From Flavobacterium sp. Root420 (GTDB lineage: Bacteria > Bacteroidota > Bacteroidia > Flavobacteriales > Flavobacteriaceae), in contig NZ_LMEF01000001.1 of assembly GCF_001427905.1 (NCBI RefSeq), positions 558,394-622,393 on the forward strand: DNA of 64,000 nucleotides, given 5' to 3'. Both the position numbers and the translations under genes were made by a program. Positions 38,598-47,310 of the stretch are shown piece after piece. The notes beneath the pieces were generated by a model. It searched no databases, was not told where the DNA came from, and saw only the letters and a program-made list of their open reading frames with translations. Every line of letters begins with the position of its first letter. Position 1 is the first letter of the stretch.

Positions 38598-40127
38598 CTA
38601 TTCCCACTCAATTGTTGCAGGTGGTTTTGAACTAATATCGTAAACAACGCGGTTCACGCCTTTTACCTTATTTATAATGTCATTTGAGACTTTCATTAAG
38701 AAGTCGTAAGGTAAATGAACCCAGTCAGCAGTCATACCATCTGTCGATTCAACCGCTCTAAGCGCTACTACTTTTTCATAAGTACGTTCATCGCCCATCA
38801 CACCAACAGAATTTACCGGAAGCAAAATTGCTCCAGCCTGCCAAACTTTATCATATAGTCCCCAAGATTTTAATCCGTCGATAAAAACAGCATCAACATC
38901 TTGCAAAATCTGAACTTTCTCCGGAGTAATATCTCCTAAAATTCTGATTGATAATCCTGGTCCCGGGAAAGGGTGTCTTCCTAATAACTCAGGATCTATT
39001 CCTAAAGTAGCTCCAACTCTACGAACTTCGTCTTTAAACAACATTCGAAGTGGTTCTACAATTTTTAATTTCATGTAATCCGGCAATCCACCAACATTGT
39101 GGTGCGATTTAATAGTTGCCGATGGTCCTTTTACAGAAACCGATTCGATAACGTCAGGATAAATAGTTCCTTGTGCCAGCCATTTTACATCTTCGATCAA
39201 ATGTGATTCATCATCAAAAACTTCGATAAATACACGACCAATTGTTTTACGTTTGGTTTCCGGATCACTGATTCCGGCTAATTCTCCAAGAAAACGATCT
39301 CCTGCATCTACTCCTTTTACGTTCAATCCCATTCCTTTGTATTGATCTAATACATTTTGGAATTCGTTTTTACGAAGCAAACCGTTATTTACGAAAATAC
39401 AGTATAAGTTTTTACCGATTGCCTGATGCAATAAAACTGCCGCAACAGTTGAATCAACTCCTCCAGATAATCCTAAAACTACTTTATCATTACCTAATTT
39501 CTCTTTTAATTCTCCCACCATTTCTTCTACAAAAGCGTTTGGTGTAAAGTTTTGAGGAACTTCGGCAATATCTACTAAAAAGTTTTTCAGCATTTTTGAT
39601 CCATCAGTAGAATGGAAAACTTCCGGGTGATATTGAATCGCGTAAGTTGTTTCGCCATCAATTTTATAAGCTGCATATTCTACGTCATGCGTGCTTGCTA
39701 ATTTTACTGCATTGGTTGGTAAAGCCTTGATACTATCACTATGACTCATCCAAACCTGGCTGTTTTCTGAAACTCCATTAAAGAAAACTTCATTCTCCTT
39801 AATATAAGATAAATTAGCTCTACCGTATTCTCTGGTGTTCGAAGCCGCTACTTCTCCACCGCTAAAGTGAGCTAAGTATTGTGCTCCGTAACAAACCGCC
39901 AACATTGGAAGCTTGCCTCGAATTTGAGATAAATTAGGATGTGGAGCATCTTCTGCACGAACAGAAAAGGGGCTTCCTCCTAAAACTACGGCTTTATAAG
40001 GTGATAAATCACTAGGAAAGTGATTGTAAGGGAAAATTTCGCAGAATATATTTAATTCGCGAACTCTACGCGCAATAAGCTGAGTATATTGCGATCCGAA
40101 ATCTAAAATAAGTACGTTGTGTTGCAT
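38598..40127 (-). CDS. guaA: GMP synthase (glutamine-hydrolysing)
   Basis: GuaA converts XMP to GMP. The 509-aa protein has an N-terminal class I glutaminase ([20 protein letters not shown]; the nucleophile in [18 protein letters not shown]) and an ATP-pyrophosphatase domain with the P-loop [16 protein letters not shown]. The C-terminal dimerisation domain ends [14 protein letters not shown], the conserved end of the family. I chose the ATG at 40127. The two upstream codons (TTG CGC) add nothing. Confidence 0.97.
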   Translation of the reverse strand: MQHNVLILDFGSQYTQLIARRVRELNIFCEIFPYNHFPSDLSPYKAVVLGGSPFSVRAEDAPHPNLSQIRGKLPMLAVCYGAQYLAHFSGGEVAASNTREYGRANLSYIKENEVFFNGVSENSQVWMSHSDSIKALPTNAVKLASTHDVEYAAYKIDGETTYAIQYHPEVFHSTDGSKMLKNFLVDIAEVPQNFTPNAFVEEMVGELKEKLGNDKVVLGLSGGVDSTVAAVLLHQAIGKNLYCIFVNNGLLRKNEFQNVLDQYKGMGLNVKGVDAGDRFLGELAGISDPETKRKTIGRVFIEVFDDESHLIEDVKWLAQGTIYPDVIESVSVKGPSATIKSHHNVGGLPDYMKLKIVEPLRMLFKDEVRRVGATLGIDPELLGRHPFPGPGLSIRILGDITPEKVQILQDVDAVFIDGLKSWGLYDKVWQAGAILLPVNSVGVMGDERTYEKVVALRAVESTDGMTADWVHLPYDFLMKVSNDIINKVKGVNRVVYDISSKPPATIEWE

Positions 40128-40158
40128 GCGCAAAAATACTTTTTATATTCGAATTTGA

Positions 40159-40206
40159 AAAATCGGAACGGCGAAAAAAAATATTTTTTTTTGCCGTTCC
40201 GATTTT
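40159..40206. other. long perfect hairpin upstream of guaA
   Basis: AAAATCGGAACGGC (40159-40172) pairs perfectly with GCCGTTCCGATTTT (40193-40206). The bases between form an A8/T9 stem extension, so nearly the whole 48 bases can fold. It lies 32-79 nt upstream of the guaA start, in a divergent intergenic region, so it is not an ordinary terminator. The right side runs into a partial CAAAGGTT repeat (40207-40240). Confidence 0.7.
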
Positions 40207-40343
40207 AGGTACAAAGGTTAAGAGGAACAAAGGTTAAAAGGTTTTGAAATTTGCGATTTCACAACTTTTCTTTGTTACTTTGAACCCAAATAAAAAAAAA
40301 CACTTTTACAAAAACAACGTAGTTTAAGGAAAACCTATTAAAT

Positions 40344-40871
40344 ATGAAATCAAAACTTATTGCCCTTTCTCTTTTTTTATCTTTATTTTTAAGTTCTTGC
40401 GATGCTGTTGATGATTTATTAACTTTTAATATCTCAAATGAAGCTTCAATACAAATAAAAAGTACTTCTCCTATCAATTTGCCTACGGAAATTATAATGC
40501 CCGATGTAACGACAAATTCTTCGGCTGAATTTGAGAATAACAAAACAAAAGCGAGTCTGGTAAAAGATGTAAAATTGAGATCACTTCAATTATCAATCAC
40601 CGATCCTGCGGATAAAACATTTACGTTTTTAAAATCGGTGCATTTATACATATCAACAACAGATTCTGATGAAGTAGAATTAGCTTATCAGGACAATATT
40701 ATGTCTACAACAAATAAAATTGATTTGATTTGTACTGATAAAAAATTAGATCAATACATTAAAGCAGAGAAATATAAAATTAGAACGCAAGTTACTCTGA
40801 AGGAAGCACTTCCTAAAGATGTTACTGTAAAAGTTGACATGACGTTTAAGGTTACTGCGGATCCTTTTTAA
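40344..40871 (+). CDS. hypothetical lipoprotein
   Basis: This 175-aa protein has a lipobox (LFLSSCDAVDD, Cys19) and no domain that I recognise. It is predicted to be mostly beta-strand. A late segment, KTFTFLKSVHLYISTTD, followed by DVTVKVDMTFKV, suggests a small beta-sandwich. It is encoded alone, between guaA and the interrupted pyruvate oxidase gene, and is followed by a palindromic repeat. Confidence 0.7.
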   Translation: MKSKLIALSLFLSLFLSSCDAVDDLLTFNISNEASIQIKSTSPINLPTEIIMPDVTTNSSAEFENNKTKASLVKDVKLRSLQLSITDPADKTFTFLKSVHLYISTTDSDEVELAYQDNIMSTTNKIDLICTDKKLDQYIKAEKYKIRTQVTLKEALPKDVTVKVDMTFKVTADPF

Positions 40872-40968
40872 AAGAGGCACATAGGTTCAAAGCAACAAAG
40901 GTTCAGAGGTAAACGAAGTGTAAAACTTTGTCCCTTTGAGCCTTTGTCTCTTTGAACCTTCCTCAAAC
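40872..40968. repeat. palindromic CAAAGGTTC-type intergenic repeat, copy 1
   Basis: The left arm GAGGCACATAGGTTCAAAG...CAACAAAGGTTCAGAGG and the right arm CTTTGTCCCTTTGAGCC...CTTTGTCTCTTTGAACC can fold back on each other. The same vocabulary (ACAAAGGTTCAAAGG and its complement) is repeated at 42850-42955 and partially at 40207-40240. Confidence 0.7.
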
Positions 40969-41108
40969 CAAATCTTTTCCCTAAATTTATAGAAACATAC
41001 CAAAATCGCTTTTACATCACAATCACGTGTATTTAAAATTAAATCATTAAGAAAGTAAACCATAACCAATGTTTATACGATCTAAATATAATTTTAAAAA
41101 TATAATCG

Positions 41109-42845
41109 ATGAGTAAAATAGTTGCAGAACAATTAGTAGAAATGTTGGTGGAAGCCGGAGTAAAACGCGTTTATGCAGTTACCGGAGATAGTTTAAATTT
41201 TTTCAATGATGCAATAAGACGAAATGGAAAAATAAAATGGATTCATGTACGTCATGAAGAAGTTGGCGCATATGCTGCAGCAGCTGAAGCCGAATTAGAT
41301 GGTTTTGCTGTCTGTGCCGGTAGCTGTGGTCCTGGGCATGTACATTTAATCAATGGCTTATATGATGCACACAGGTCACATATACCCTTATTAGCGATTG
41401 CATCTACGATTAATACTGGTGAAATGGGAATGGATTATTTTCAGGAAACCAATACAATCAAGCTTTTTGATGATTGCAGTTGTTACAATCAAATGATCAT
41501 GACTGCCGAGCAGGCGCCCCGAATCATACAAACTGCCATACAACACGCTTTAGGTAAAAAAGGTGTTGCGGTTATTGGTTTGCCTGGTGATGTGTCTGAA
41601 TTAAAAGCTGTCGAAAGCAATATATCGACTCAGTATTTTCATTGTAATCCAGTTATTCGACCTTCTGATACCGAATTACAACTATTGGCAAAAGCCATAA
41701 ATGAAAGTTCTAAAATAACCCTATTCTGCGGAATTGGAGCTGAAAAAGCACACGATCAGGTAGTACAATTATCTTAGCACATCAAAGCTCCCGTAGGGTA
41801 TTCGTTCCGGGGAAAAATGAGTATCCAACCCAATAATCCTAATGAAATAGGAATGACAGGTTTACTCGGGCAGCCTTCGGCTTATCATAGCATGCACGAA
41901 TCTCATTTGGTATTATTGTTAGGAACTGATTTTCCATACGATAAATTCATGCCTACAGACAACAAAATTATTCAAATAGATACAAGCACCGAACGTCTAG
42001 GCAGAAGGGCGAATCTCTACATGGGATTATGCGGCGATGTAGCCGATACTATAGAAGCTTTATTACCCTTGTTAGAAACAAAAACAGACGATAGTTTTTT
42101 ACAGGCGCAGCTAAAATTTTATGCTACTGTAAAAGAAAATATGAATATCTATATTAATGACAATGGCGGAGAAGATACCATTCAACCAGAATATCTTGCA
42201 CATGTCATTGATAAATTGGCGGATCAGAATACAATTTTCACAGTAGATACCGGAATGACCTGTGTTTGGGGAGCGCGTTTTATAAAAGGAACCGGAGAAC
42301 GAAAAATGTTAGGATCTTTCAACCACGGTTCAATGGCAAACGCAATGCCAATGGCTATTGGGGCAGCGTTGGCACATCCGGAAAAACAGGTAATAGCAAT
42401 GTGTGGTGATGGTGGTTTATCAATGTTATTAGGAGATTTGGCAACCATTCATCAATATAATATTCCAATTAAAATTATTGTTTTTAATAATCGCGCTTTG
42501 GGTATGGTAAAACTAGAAATGGAAGTGAATGGTTTACCCGATAATGAAACCGATATGGTTAATCCGGATTTTGGTCTGATTGCACAGGCAATGGGATTTC
42601 AGGGTGTAAATGTTCATAAACCAGAAGAAGTTGAAAGTGCAATTGAAAATGCATTTCGCCACAATGGTCCTGTTTTGTTAAATGTATTTACCAATCCAAA
42701 CGCGCTGGCGATGCCTCCAAAAGTAGATTGGCAACAGGTTACCGGTATGGCAAAATCAATGACAAAATTAATGCTTGGCGGTAAAATGGAAGAAGTTTTA
42801 GATACTATTAAATCTAATTATAAGCATTTAAAGGAAAGTTTATAA
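41109..42845 (+). pseudogene. poxB: pyruvate oxidase / quinone-dependent pyruvate dehydrogenase, interrupted by one in-frame TAG
   Basis: One 579-codon frame encodes a ThDP-dependent PoxB-like enzyme that oxidatively decarboxylates pyruvate to acetate. Codon 223 (41775-41777) is TAG, and both halves stay in frame on either side of it. The first half carries the N-terminal ThDP domain (VRHEEVGAYAAAAEAEL). After the stop the frame continues HIKAPVGYSFRGKMSIQPN, the expected continuation of the central domain. The second half has the ThDP motif CGDGGLSMLLGD...NN. The context suggests CAG (Gln) mutated to TAG. It could be a recent pseudogene, a sequencing error or readthrough; no other damage is visible. 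Confidence 0.85.
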
Positions 42846-42849
42846 AAAA

Positions 42850-42955
42850 AGGTGCTGAGGTTCAGAGCGACAAAGGTTCAAAGGTAATTATATAACTTGA
42901 TAAGCTTTTTTTAACCTTTGAACCTTTGCTCCTTTGTAACTTTGAACCTCGAAGC
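42850..42955. repeat. palindromic CAAAGGTTC-type intergenic repeat, copy 2
   Basis: GAGGTTCAGAGCGACAAAGG...GGTTCAAAGG folds onto ACCTTTGAACCTTTGCTCC...CTTTGAACCTC. It lies between the poxB frame and the convergent hypothetical gene and reaches the stop of the latter, so it may act as a bidirectional terminator. Confidence 0.7.
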
Positions 42956-43668
42956 TACTCTTTCGTTACAATTATTGAAGCCTTAAATCCAGCCGCGAGA
43001 TTATCCCAATAATCATTGGTGACTAATTGTCCTTTATCATCATAAACCTGGATTTCGGCAGTATTTCCTCCTAATGAACCTATATTTAATGCTTCAAAAT
43101 CTAATTTATTGAAGCCGTTTACCAAATTAATTTTAACGTCTTTAAAATTAGAATCTAAAAATAACTGAGATTGTATTACCTGATCATTTGATGAAATTTT
43201 CACCAAATCACCATCAATTGCTCCGAAATCACGGAATTTCACAATAAAATAATTCGACTTGGTTTTAAAATCTCCTAAAGAAATATTTTTCTTCACCAAG
43301 GTTCCTCTACCTTCTTTTAAACCTGCATCTTTCAAGGCTCTATCGAGATCTTTTTCCATTTTAGCTACATAACGATCACCAGGGTTGGCAAAATCGGTTT
43401 CTGTAGACATGGTAAACTTACTTTTTTGCTCTCCTATCTGAAATTTTGATTTAGACGTAATAGTATTATTATCATACACATTTGGAGTTTTGATACCTGG
43501 TACCTCTGCTGTTGGAGCGGAAGGATCTAATGTTTCAGGCTGAGGAATCTTTTTCGGTTTTGCACTAAACTTTGGAGCAGGAATGCTCTTGAACTTAGTT
43601 CCAAATTCGGTTTGGGCTGATACTGTTACAGCGGTAAAAAATAATATGAATAATAAAATGTGCTTCAT
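42955..43668 (-). CDS. hypothetical exported protein
   Basis: This 237-aa protein has a signal peptide (MKHILLFILFFTAVTVSAQ). A Pro/Lys-rich low-complexity region (IPAPKFSAKPKKIPQPETLD, about 30-50) precedes a folded C-terminal half without a domain that I recognise. The ATG at 43668 is preferred over an upstream start at 43737 because of the signal peptide. It is convergent with the interrupted poxB frame. Flavobacterial homologues are likely but function is unknown. Confidence 0.72.
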   Translation of the reverse strand: MKHILLFILFFTAVTVSAQTEFGTKFKSIPAPKFSAKPKKIPQPETLDPSAPTAEVPGIKTPNVYDNNTITSKSKFQIGEQKSKFTMSTETDFANPGDRYVAKMEKDLDRALKDAGLKEGRGTLVKKNISLGDFKTKSNYFIVKFRDFGAIDGDLVKISSNDQVIQSQLFLDSNFKDVKINLVNGFNKLDFEALNIGSLGGNTAEIQVYDDKGQLVTNDYWDNLAAGFKASIIVTKE

Positions 43669-44001
43669 TGAAAAAGTTTTATCGAATCGGCTTTTATAAT
43701 TTTTTAAAATAATAGTATAGCAAAGCAAAAATAGCATAATTTAATTACTCACTTTAACTTTAAGACTTTTATAACAATATATTAGGCTAATTTTTGGAAA
43801 CAAAAAACTTGCCAAGAATTACTGTTTTTTGAAATTAAATTCCAATTCGATCCCGAAGCTTCGGGACCAAATTCCAAACTAACTCAACTACTATAAAAAC
43901 AATACGTTATTTTTTATTTAAAAAGAATTACATCATTTTGATAATTAACCACTTATTCATAACTTCAAGACTTTAATTAATTTTATTAAAAGACTTGTAA
44001 A
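43669..44001. other. 333-bp gap without a gene
   Basis: This divergent gap holds the promoters of the hypothetical gene (left) and cbpA (right), though no confident TAnnTTTG box was found. It contains the perfect palindrome TCCCGAAGCTTCGGGA at 43851-43866, with much higher GC than its surroundings, resembling other flavobacterial GC palindromes. Nothing else stands out. Confidence 0.55.
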
Positions 44002-44922
44002 ATGGATTATATCGATTACTATAAAATATTAGATGTTACAAAATCAGCTACTGAAGCCGAAATCAAAAAAGCATATCGAAAACTGGCCCGTAAATACCAT
44101 CCTGATTTAAATCCAAATGACAAAGAAGCGGAGAAAAAATTCAAGGAAATCAATGAAGCCAACGAAGTTCTGGGCAATCCGGAAAATCGTAAAAAATATG
44201 ATAAATACGGAAAAGACTGGAAACATGCCGATGAATTTGAAAAAGCAGGTTACGATCCGAATCAACAGCAATATTCAAGACAACAGCAGCAAGGCGGGAA
44301 TCCCGATTTTTCTGGTTTTGACGGAGATTTTTCAGGAAGTGATTTTTCTGATTTCTTCAATTCAATGTATGGCGGAGGAAGAAGTTCCAGATCGCAATCA
44401 AAATATCGCGGGCAGGATTTTAATGCCGAATTACAACTGGATTTAGCTTCGGCTTATACCACACATAAACAGAGCTTAACTGTAAATGGTAAAAATATCC
44501 GAATTACAATTCCGGCCGGAGTCGAAAACGGTCAAATCATTAAAATTCCCGGGCACGGCGGACCCGGTGCAAATGGTGGCCCGAACGGAGATTTGTATAT
44601 TACTTTTTTAATTGATAATGATTCCAATTTTAAACGAGAAGGAAATAATTTATATGCTGATGTAGATCTTGATTTGTACACTGCGGTTTTAGGTGGGGAA
44701 ACTTTCGTGAATACTTTTGATGGAAAAGTAAAAGTGAAAGTTCCCGCTGAAACTCAAACCGGAACGAAGGTTAAATTGAAAGGAAAAGGATTTCCAGTTT
44801 ACAAAAAAGAAAATCAGTTTGGAGATTTATACATTACATATAAATTGAAAACACCAACGAAATTATCTCAAAAAGAAAAAGAATTATTTGAAGAATTAGC
44901 TAAACTAAGAAATCATGAATAG
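44002..44922 (+). CDS. cbpA: DnaJ-like co-chaperone (CbpA type)
   Basis: The 306-aa protein has an N-terminal J-domain with HPD at residues 33-35 (KYHPDLNP), a Gly/Phe-Ser-rich linker (about 85-135), and a DnaJ C-terminal substrate-binding domain. It has no zinc-finger (CxxCxGxG) repeats, which separates CbpA/type II from DnaJ. It stimulates DnaK ATPase. The next gene encodes its partner modulator CbpM, overlapping by 8 bp. Confidence 0.92.
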   Translation: MDYIDYYKILDVTKSATEAEIKKAYRKLARKYHPDLNPNDKEAEKKFKEINEANEVLGNPENRKKYDKYGKDWKHADEFEKAGYDPNQQQYSRQQQQGGNPDFSGFDGDFSGSDFSDFFNSMYGGGRSSRSQSKYRGQDFNAELQLDLASAYTTHKQSLTVNGKNIRITIPAGVENGQIIKIPGHGGPGANGGPNGDLYITFLIDNDSNFKREGNNLYADVDLDLYTAVLGGETFVNTFDGKVKVKVPAETQTGTKVKLKGKGFPVYKKENQFGDLYITYKLKTPTKLSQKEKELFEELAKLRNHE

Positions 44923-45220
44923 TAAAAACTTAATCCAGATCAAACAATTTTGCCTGTATCACGAAATTGAAAACACTTTTATAACAGAGTTGAATAATTA
45001 TGGCTTAGTGGAAATTATTATTCAGGAAGAAGACGAATATTTACAGCCTGAACAGTTGCCGGCCATAGAAAAAATGATTCGCATGCATTATGATCTCAAA
45101 ATAAATTTAGAGGGAATTGACGCTATTTATCATCTGCTAAACAAGATTGAAGTTTTACAGCAAAATTTAACGGCAACGCAAAATAAACTTCGCCTTTTTG
45201 AACACTATCAAATTGAATAA
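44915..45220 (+). CDS. cbpM: chaperone modulator CbpM
   Basis: The 101-aa protein resembles CbpM, a MerR-like helical protein that binds the CbpA J-domain and inhibits it. Visible features are QIKQFCLYHEIE and a C-terminal helix (IEVLQQNLTATQNKLRLF). The start overlaps the cbpA end by 8 bp, so the two are translationally coupled. CbpM families are divergent, and the assignment depends partly on the gene pair. Confidence 0.82.
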   Translation: MNSKNLIQIKQFCLYHEIENTFITELNNYGLVEIIIQEEDEYLQPEQLPAIEKMIRMHYDLKINLEGIDAIYHLLNKIEVLQQNLTATQNKLRLFEHYQIE

Positions 45221-45386
45221 TCATCCAAAACTTGATCTTTAAATATCACAAAAAAGAATAATTTACAGATTGATTTCAAATAAATCTATACTCTTTTCAG
45301 TTACATATTTTATAAATTGCAGTCGTATTAACTAACCAGAATTGTTTTTAAAAATTGATGGAAAATAATTCAAAAAAACAGAAGAA

Positions 45387-45770
45387 ATGAAAAGAGAAAA
45401 CATCTTGACAGGATCACCATGGGAAGACAAAATGGGATATTGCCGTGCGGTACGAATTGGCAATATTATTGAAGTTTCGGGCACTGTGGCTATTGTTGAT
45501 GGCGATAAAGTAAAAGCCGATGATGCTTATGCTCAAACTTATAACATATTAGAACGTGTTGAAAAAGTACTGGAAGATTTGAATGTTGGAATGAAAGATG
45601 TCATCAGAACGAGAATTTTTACTACCAATATTTCAACTTTTGAAGAAGTTGCAAGGGCGCATTCTGCTTTCTTTAAGGACGTAAAACCTACGACTGGTTT
45701 TTATGAAATTAGTAAACTGGTTGCTCCCGAATATTTAGTTGAAATTGAATTTACAGCTGTAGTACAGTAG
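45387..45770 (+). CDS. RidA/YjgF-family protein
   Basis: The 127-aa protein has the RidA fold, including the segments PWEDKMGYCRAVRIGNIIEVSG and DVIRTRIFTTNI (the family Arg), and a conserved C-terminal Glu-containing strand LVEIEFTAVV. RidA proteins deaminate reactive enamine/imine intermediates. It is a standalone gene between CbpM and the CLC antiporter, with no clear pathway link. Confidence 0.9.
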   Translation: MKRENILTGSPWEDKMGYCRAVRIGNIIEVSGTVAIVDGDKVKADDAYAQTYNILERVEKVLEDLNVGMKDVIRTRIFTTNISTFEEVARAHSAFFKDVKPTTGFYEISKLVAPEYLVEIEFTAVVQ

Positions 45771-45779
45771 ATATTTTTC

Positions 45780-45857
45780 AACCACAAATTGCACAAATTT
45801 TCACTAATTTTTTTGCTACAAATTATTAATTTGTGAAAATTTGTGCAATTTGCGGTT
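45780..45857. repeat. 25-bp inverted repeat (AACCACAAATTGC type)
   Basis: The arm 45780-45804, beginning AACCACAAATTGC, is a 24/25 match to the reverse complement of 45833-45857. It follows the RidA gene stop, so it may serve as terminator. A second, less perfect GCCAC...GTGGC pair spans 45876-45965. These belong to the same vocabulary as repeats near 4990 and 11891. Confidence 0.7.
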
Positions 45858-45984
45858 AAAACTTCTCATTATTTTTTGCCACCCATTAAAGATTTAAAAA
45901 TATTCCTTTATTATTTTTCTAAATTAAAAAGCTATTAATTCGTTAAAATTCGTGAAATTCGTGGCGTAAAATTTTCATAAATTA

Positions 45985-47241
45985 ATGGCCTTCCAAAACT
46001 TAAAAGAAATATTCCTGACTACTTTCAAATGGATTTTGATCTGTGTTTTGATAGGCGTTTTGTCTGGATCGGCTTCGGCATTTTTTCTGGTTTCTTTGGA
46101 ATGGGTTACACAATTTAGAATTCACCACGACTGGATCATTTGGCTTTTGCCTTTGGGCGGATTAATCGTTGGATACACTTATTACTTTTGGGGAGAATCT
46201 GTTGTAAAAGGCAATAATTTATTGTTGGAAGAATACGAAAGTCCCAAGAAAGTGATTCCGTTTAAAATGGCTCCTTTAGTACTTTTAGGAACTTTAATCA
46301 CTCATTTATTTGGTGGTTCTGCAGGCCGTGAAGGAACTGCTGTACAAATGGGAGGCGCCATCGCTGACCAGTTCACCAAATTTTTCAAATTAGATAATTC
46401 TGAAAGAAAAATTCTGATTATACTTGGAATCAGTGCTGGTTTTGCATCGGTTTTCGGAACTCCTTTGGCTGGCGCTATTTTTGCTTTAGAAGTTTTATAC
46501 TTCAGCAAAATCAATGTTAAAAGCATTATTTTATCTTTTCTAGTGGCCTACACGGCTTATTTTACCGTAGAATTCTGGCAGGTAAAACATACGCATTACA
46601 GCATTCCAATTATTCCTGAGCTCAATCTGCACAATATCATATATACTGCTATTGTTGGTGTTTTATCCGGTTTTGCTGCTTTATTATTTTCCAGAAGCAC
46701 TCATTTTTGGGGTTCTCTTTTTTCAAAAAACATTAAATATCCTCCATTACGACCTTTTATTGGCGGAATCATTTTAGCCATTGCTATTGCAGGCTTCGGG
46801 CTCACAAAATTCTCAGGATTAGGCGTTCCGGTAATCGTAGATTCCTTTTCGAATGTTAATCCGTGGTATGATTTTTTACTAAAAATTTTATTTACGGGAT
46901 TCACTTTAGGCGCCGGCTTTAAAGGTGGAGAAGTAACGCCGTTATTTTTTGTCGGCGCTACTTTAGGAAGTGCATTATCTGTAATTATTCCAATGCCAAT
47001 TGCACTTTTAGCAGGAATAGGATTTGTAGCCGTTTTTTCAGGTGCAACCCACACTCCCATCGCCTGCACTATTATGGGAATGGAATTATTCGGAATTGAA
47101 CCGGGAATTTTCATTGCCATTGCTTGTGTCATTGCCTATTTTTCCTCAGGTTCAGTTGGGATTTATAAATCCCAGATTGTTAAAGGTATAAAATATAAAT
47201 TGTACCAGAAATTACAGAAAAAAGAATTAGAACATTTGTAG
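45985..47241 (+). CDS. CLC-family anion/proton antiporter, fluoride-type (CLC-F) candidate
   Basis: The 418-aa membrane protein has the CLC fold of about 10-12 helices. The gating-glutamate motif is GREGT (114-118, Glu116), not the Cl-type GREGP. The second-half motif is GGEVTP (314-319), and the helix that carries GSGIP in chloride CLCs reads GNNLL (76-80). This combination is that of the CLC-F fluoride/proton antiporters. Substrate is inferred from these motifs. No fluoride riboswitch was recognised upstream. Confidence 0.8.
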   Translation: MAFQNLKEIFLTTFKWILICVLIGVLSGSASAFFLVSLEWVTQFRIHHDWIIWLLPLGGLIVGYTYYFWGESVVKGNNLLLEEYESPKKVIPFKMAPLVLLGTLITHLFGGSAGREGTAVQMGGAIADQFTKFFKLDNSERKILIILGISAGFASVFGTPLAGAIFALEVLYFSKINVKSIILSFLVAYTAYFTVEFWQVKHTHYSIPIIPELNLHNIIYTAIVGVLSGFAALLFSRSTHFWGSLFSKNIKYPPLRPFIGGIILAIAIAGFGLTKFSGLGVPVIVDSFSNVNPWYDFLLKILFTGFTLGAGFKGGEVTPLFFVGATLGSALSVIIPMPIALLAGIGFVAVFSGATHTPIACTIMGMELFGIEPGIFIAIACVIAYFSSGSVGIYKSQIVKGIKYKLYQKLQKKELEHL

Positions 47242-47310
47242 ACAAATATTTTTTCTAATAATTAAGACTTTTTTTGTAGTATTGTTTTTCCTAAATCAAA
47301 TCTTACTACA

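Noticed and set aside
41109-42845. Two separate pyruvate oxidase-like genes (41109-41777 and 41817-42845)
   Set aside because: The frame is continuous across the TAG, and the 13 codons after it encode the expected joining segment (HIKAPVGYSFRGK). One interrupted gene is the simpler reading.
43851-43866. TCCCGAAGCTTCGGGA as a transcription-factor operator of cbpA
   Set aside because: Similar GC palindromes occur as generic flavobacterial intergenic repeats, and no second copy or regulator gene is nearby.
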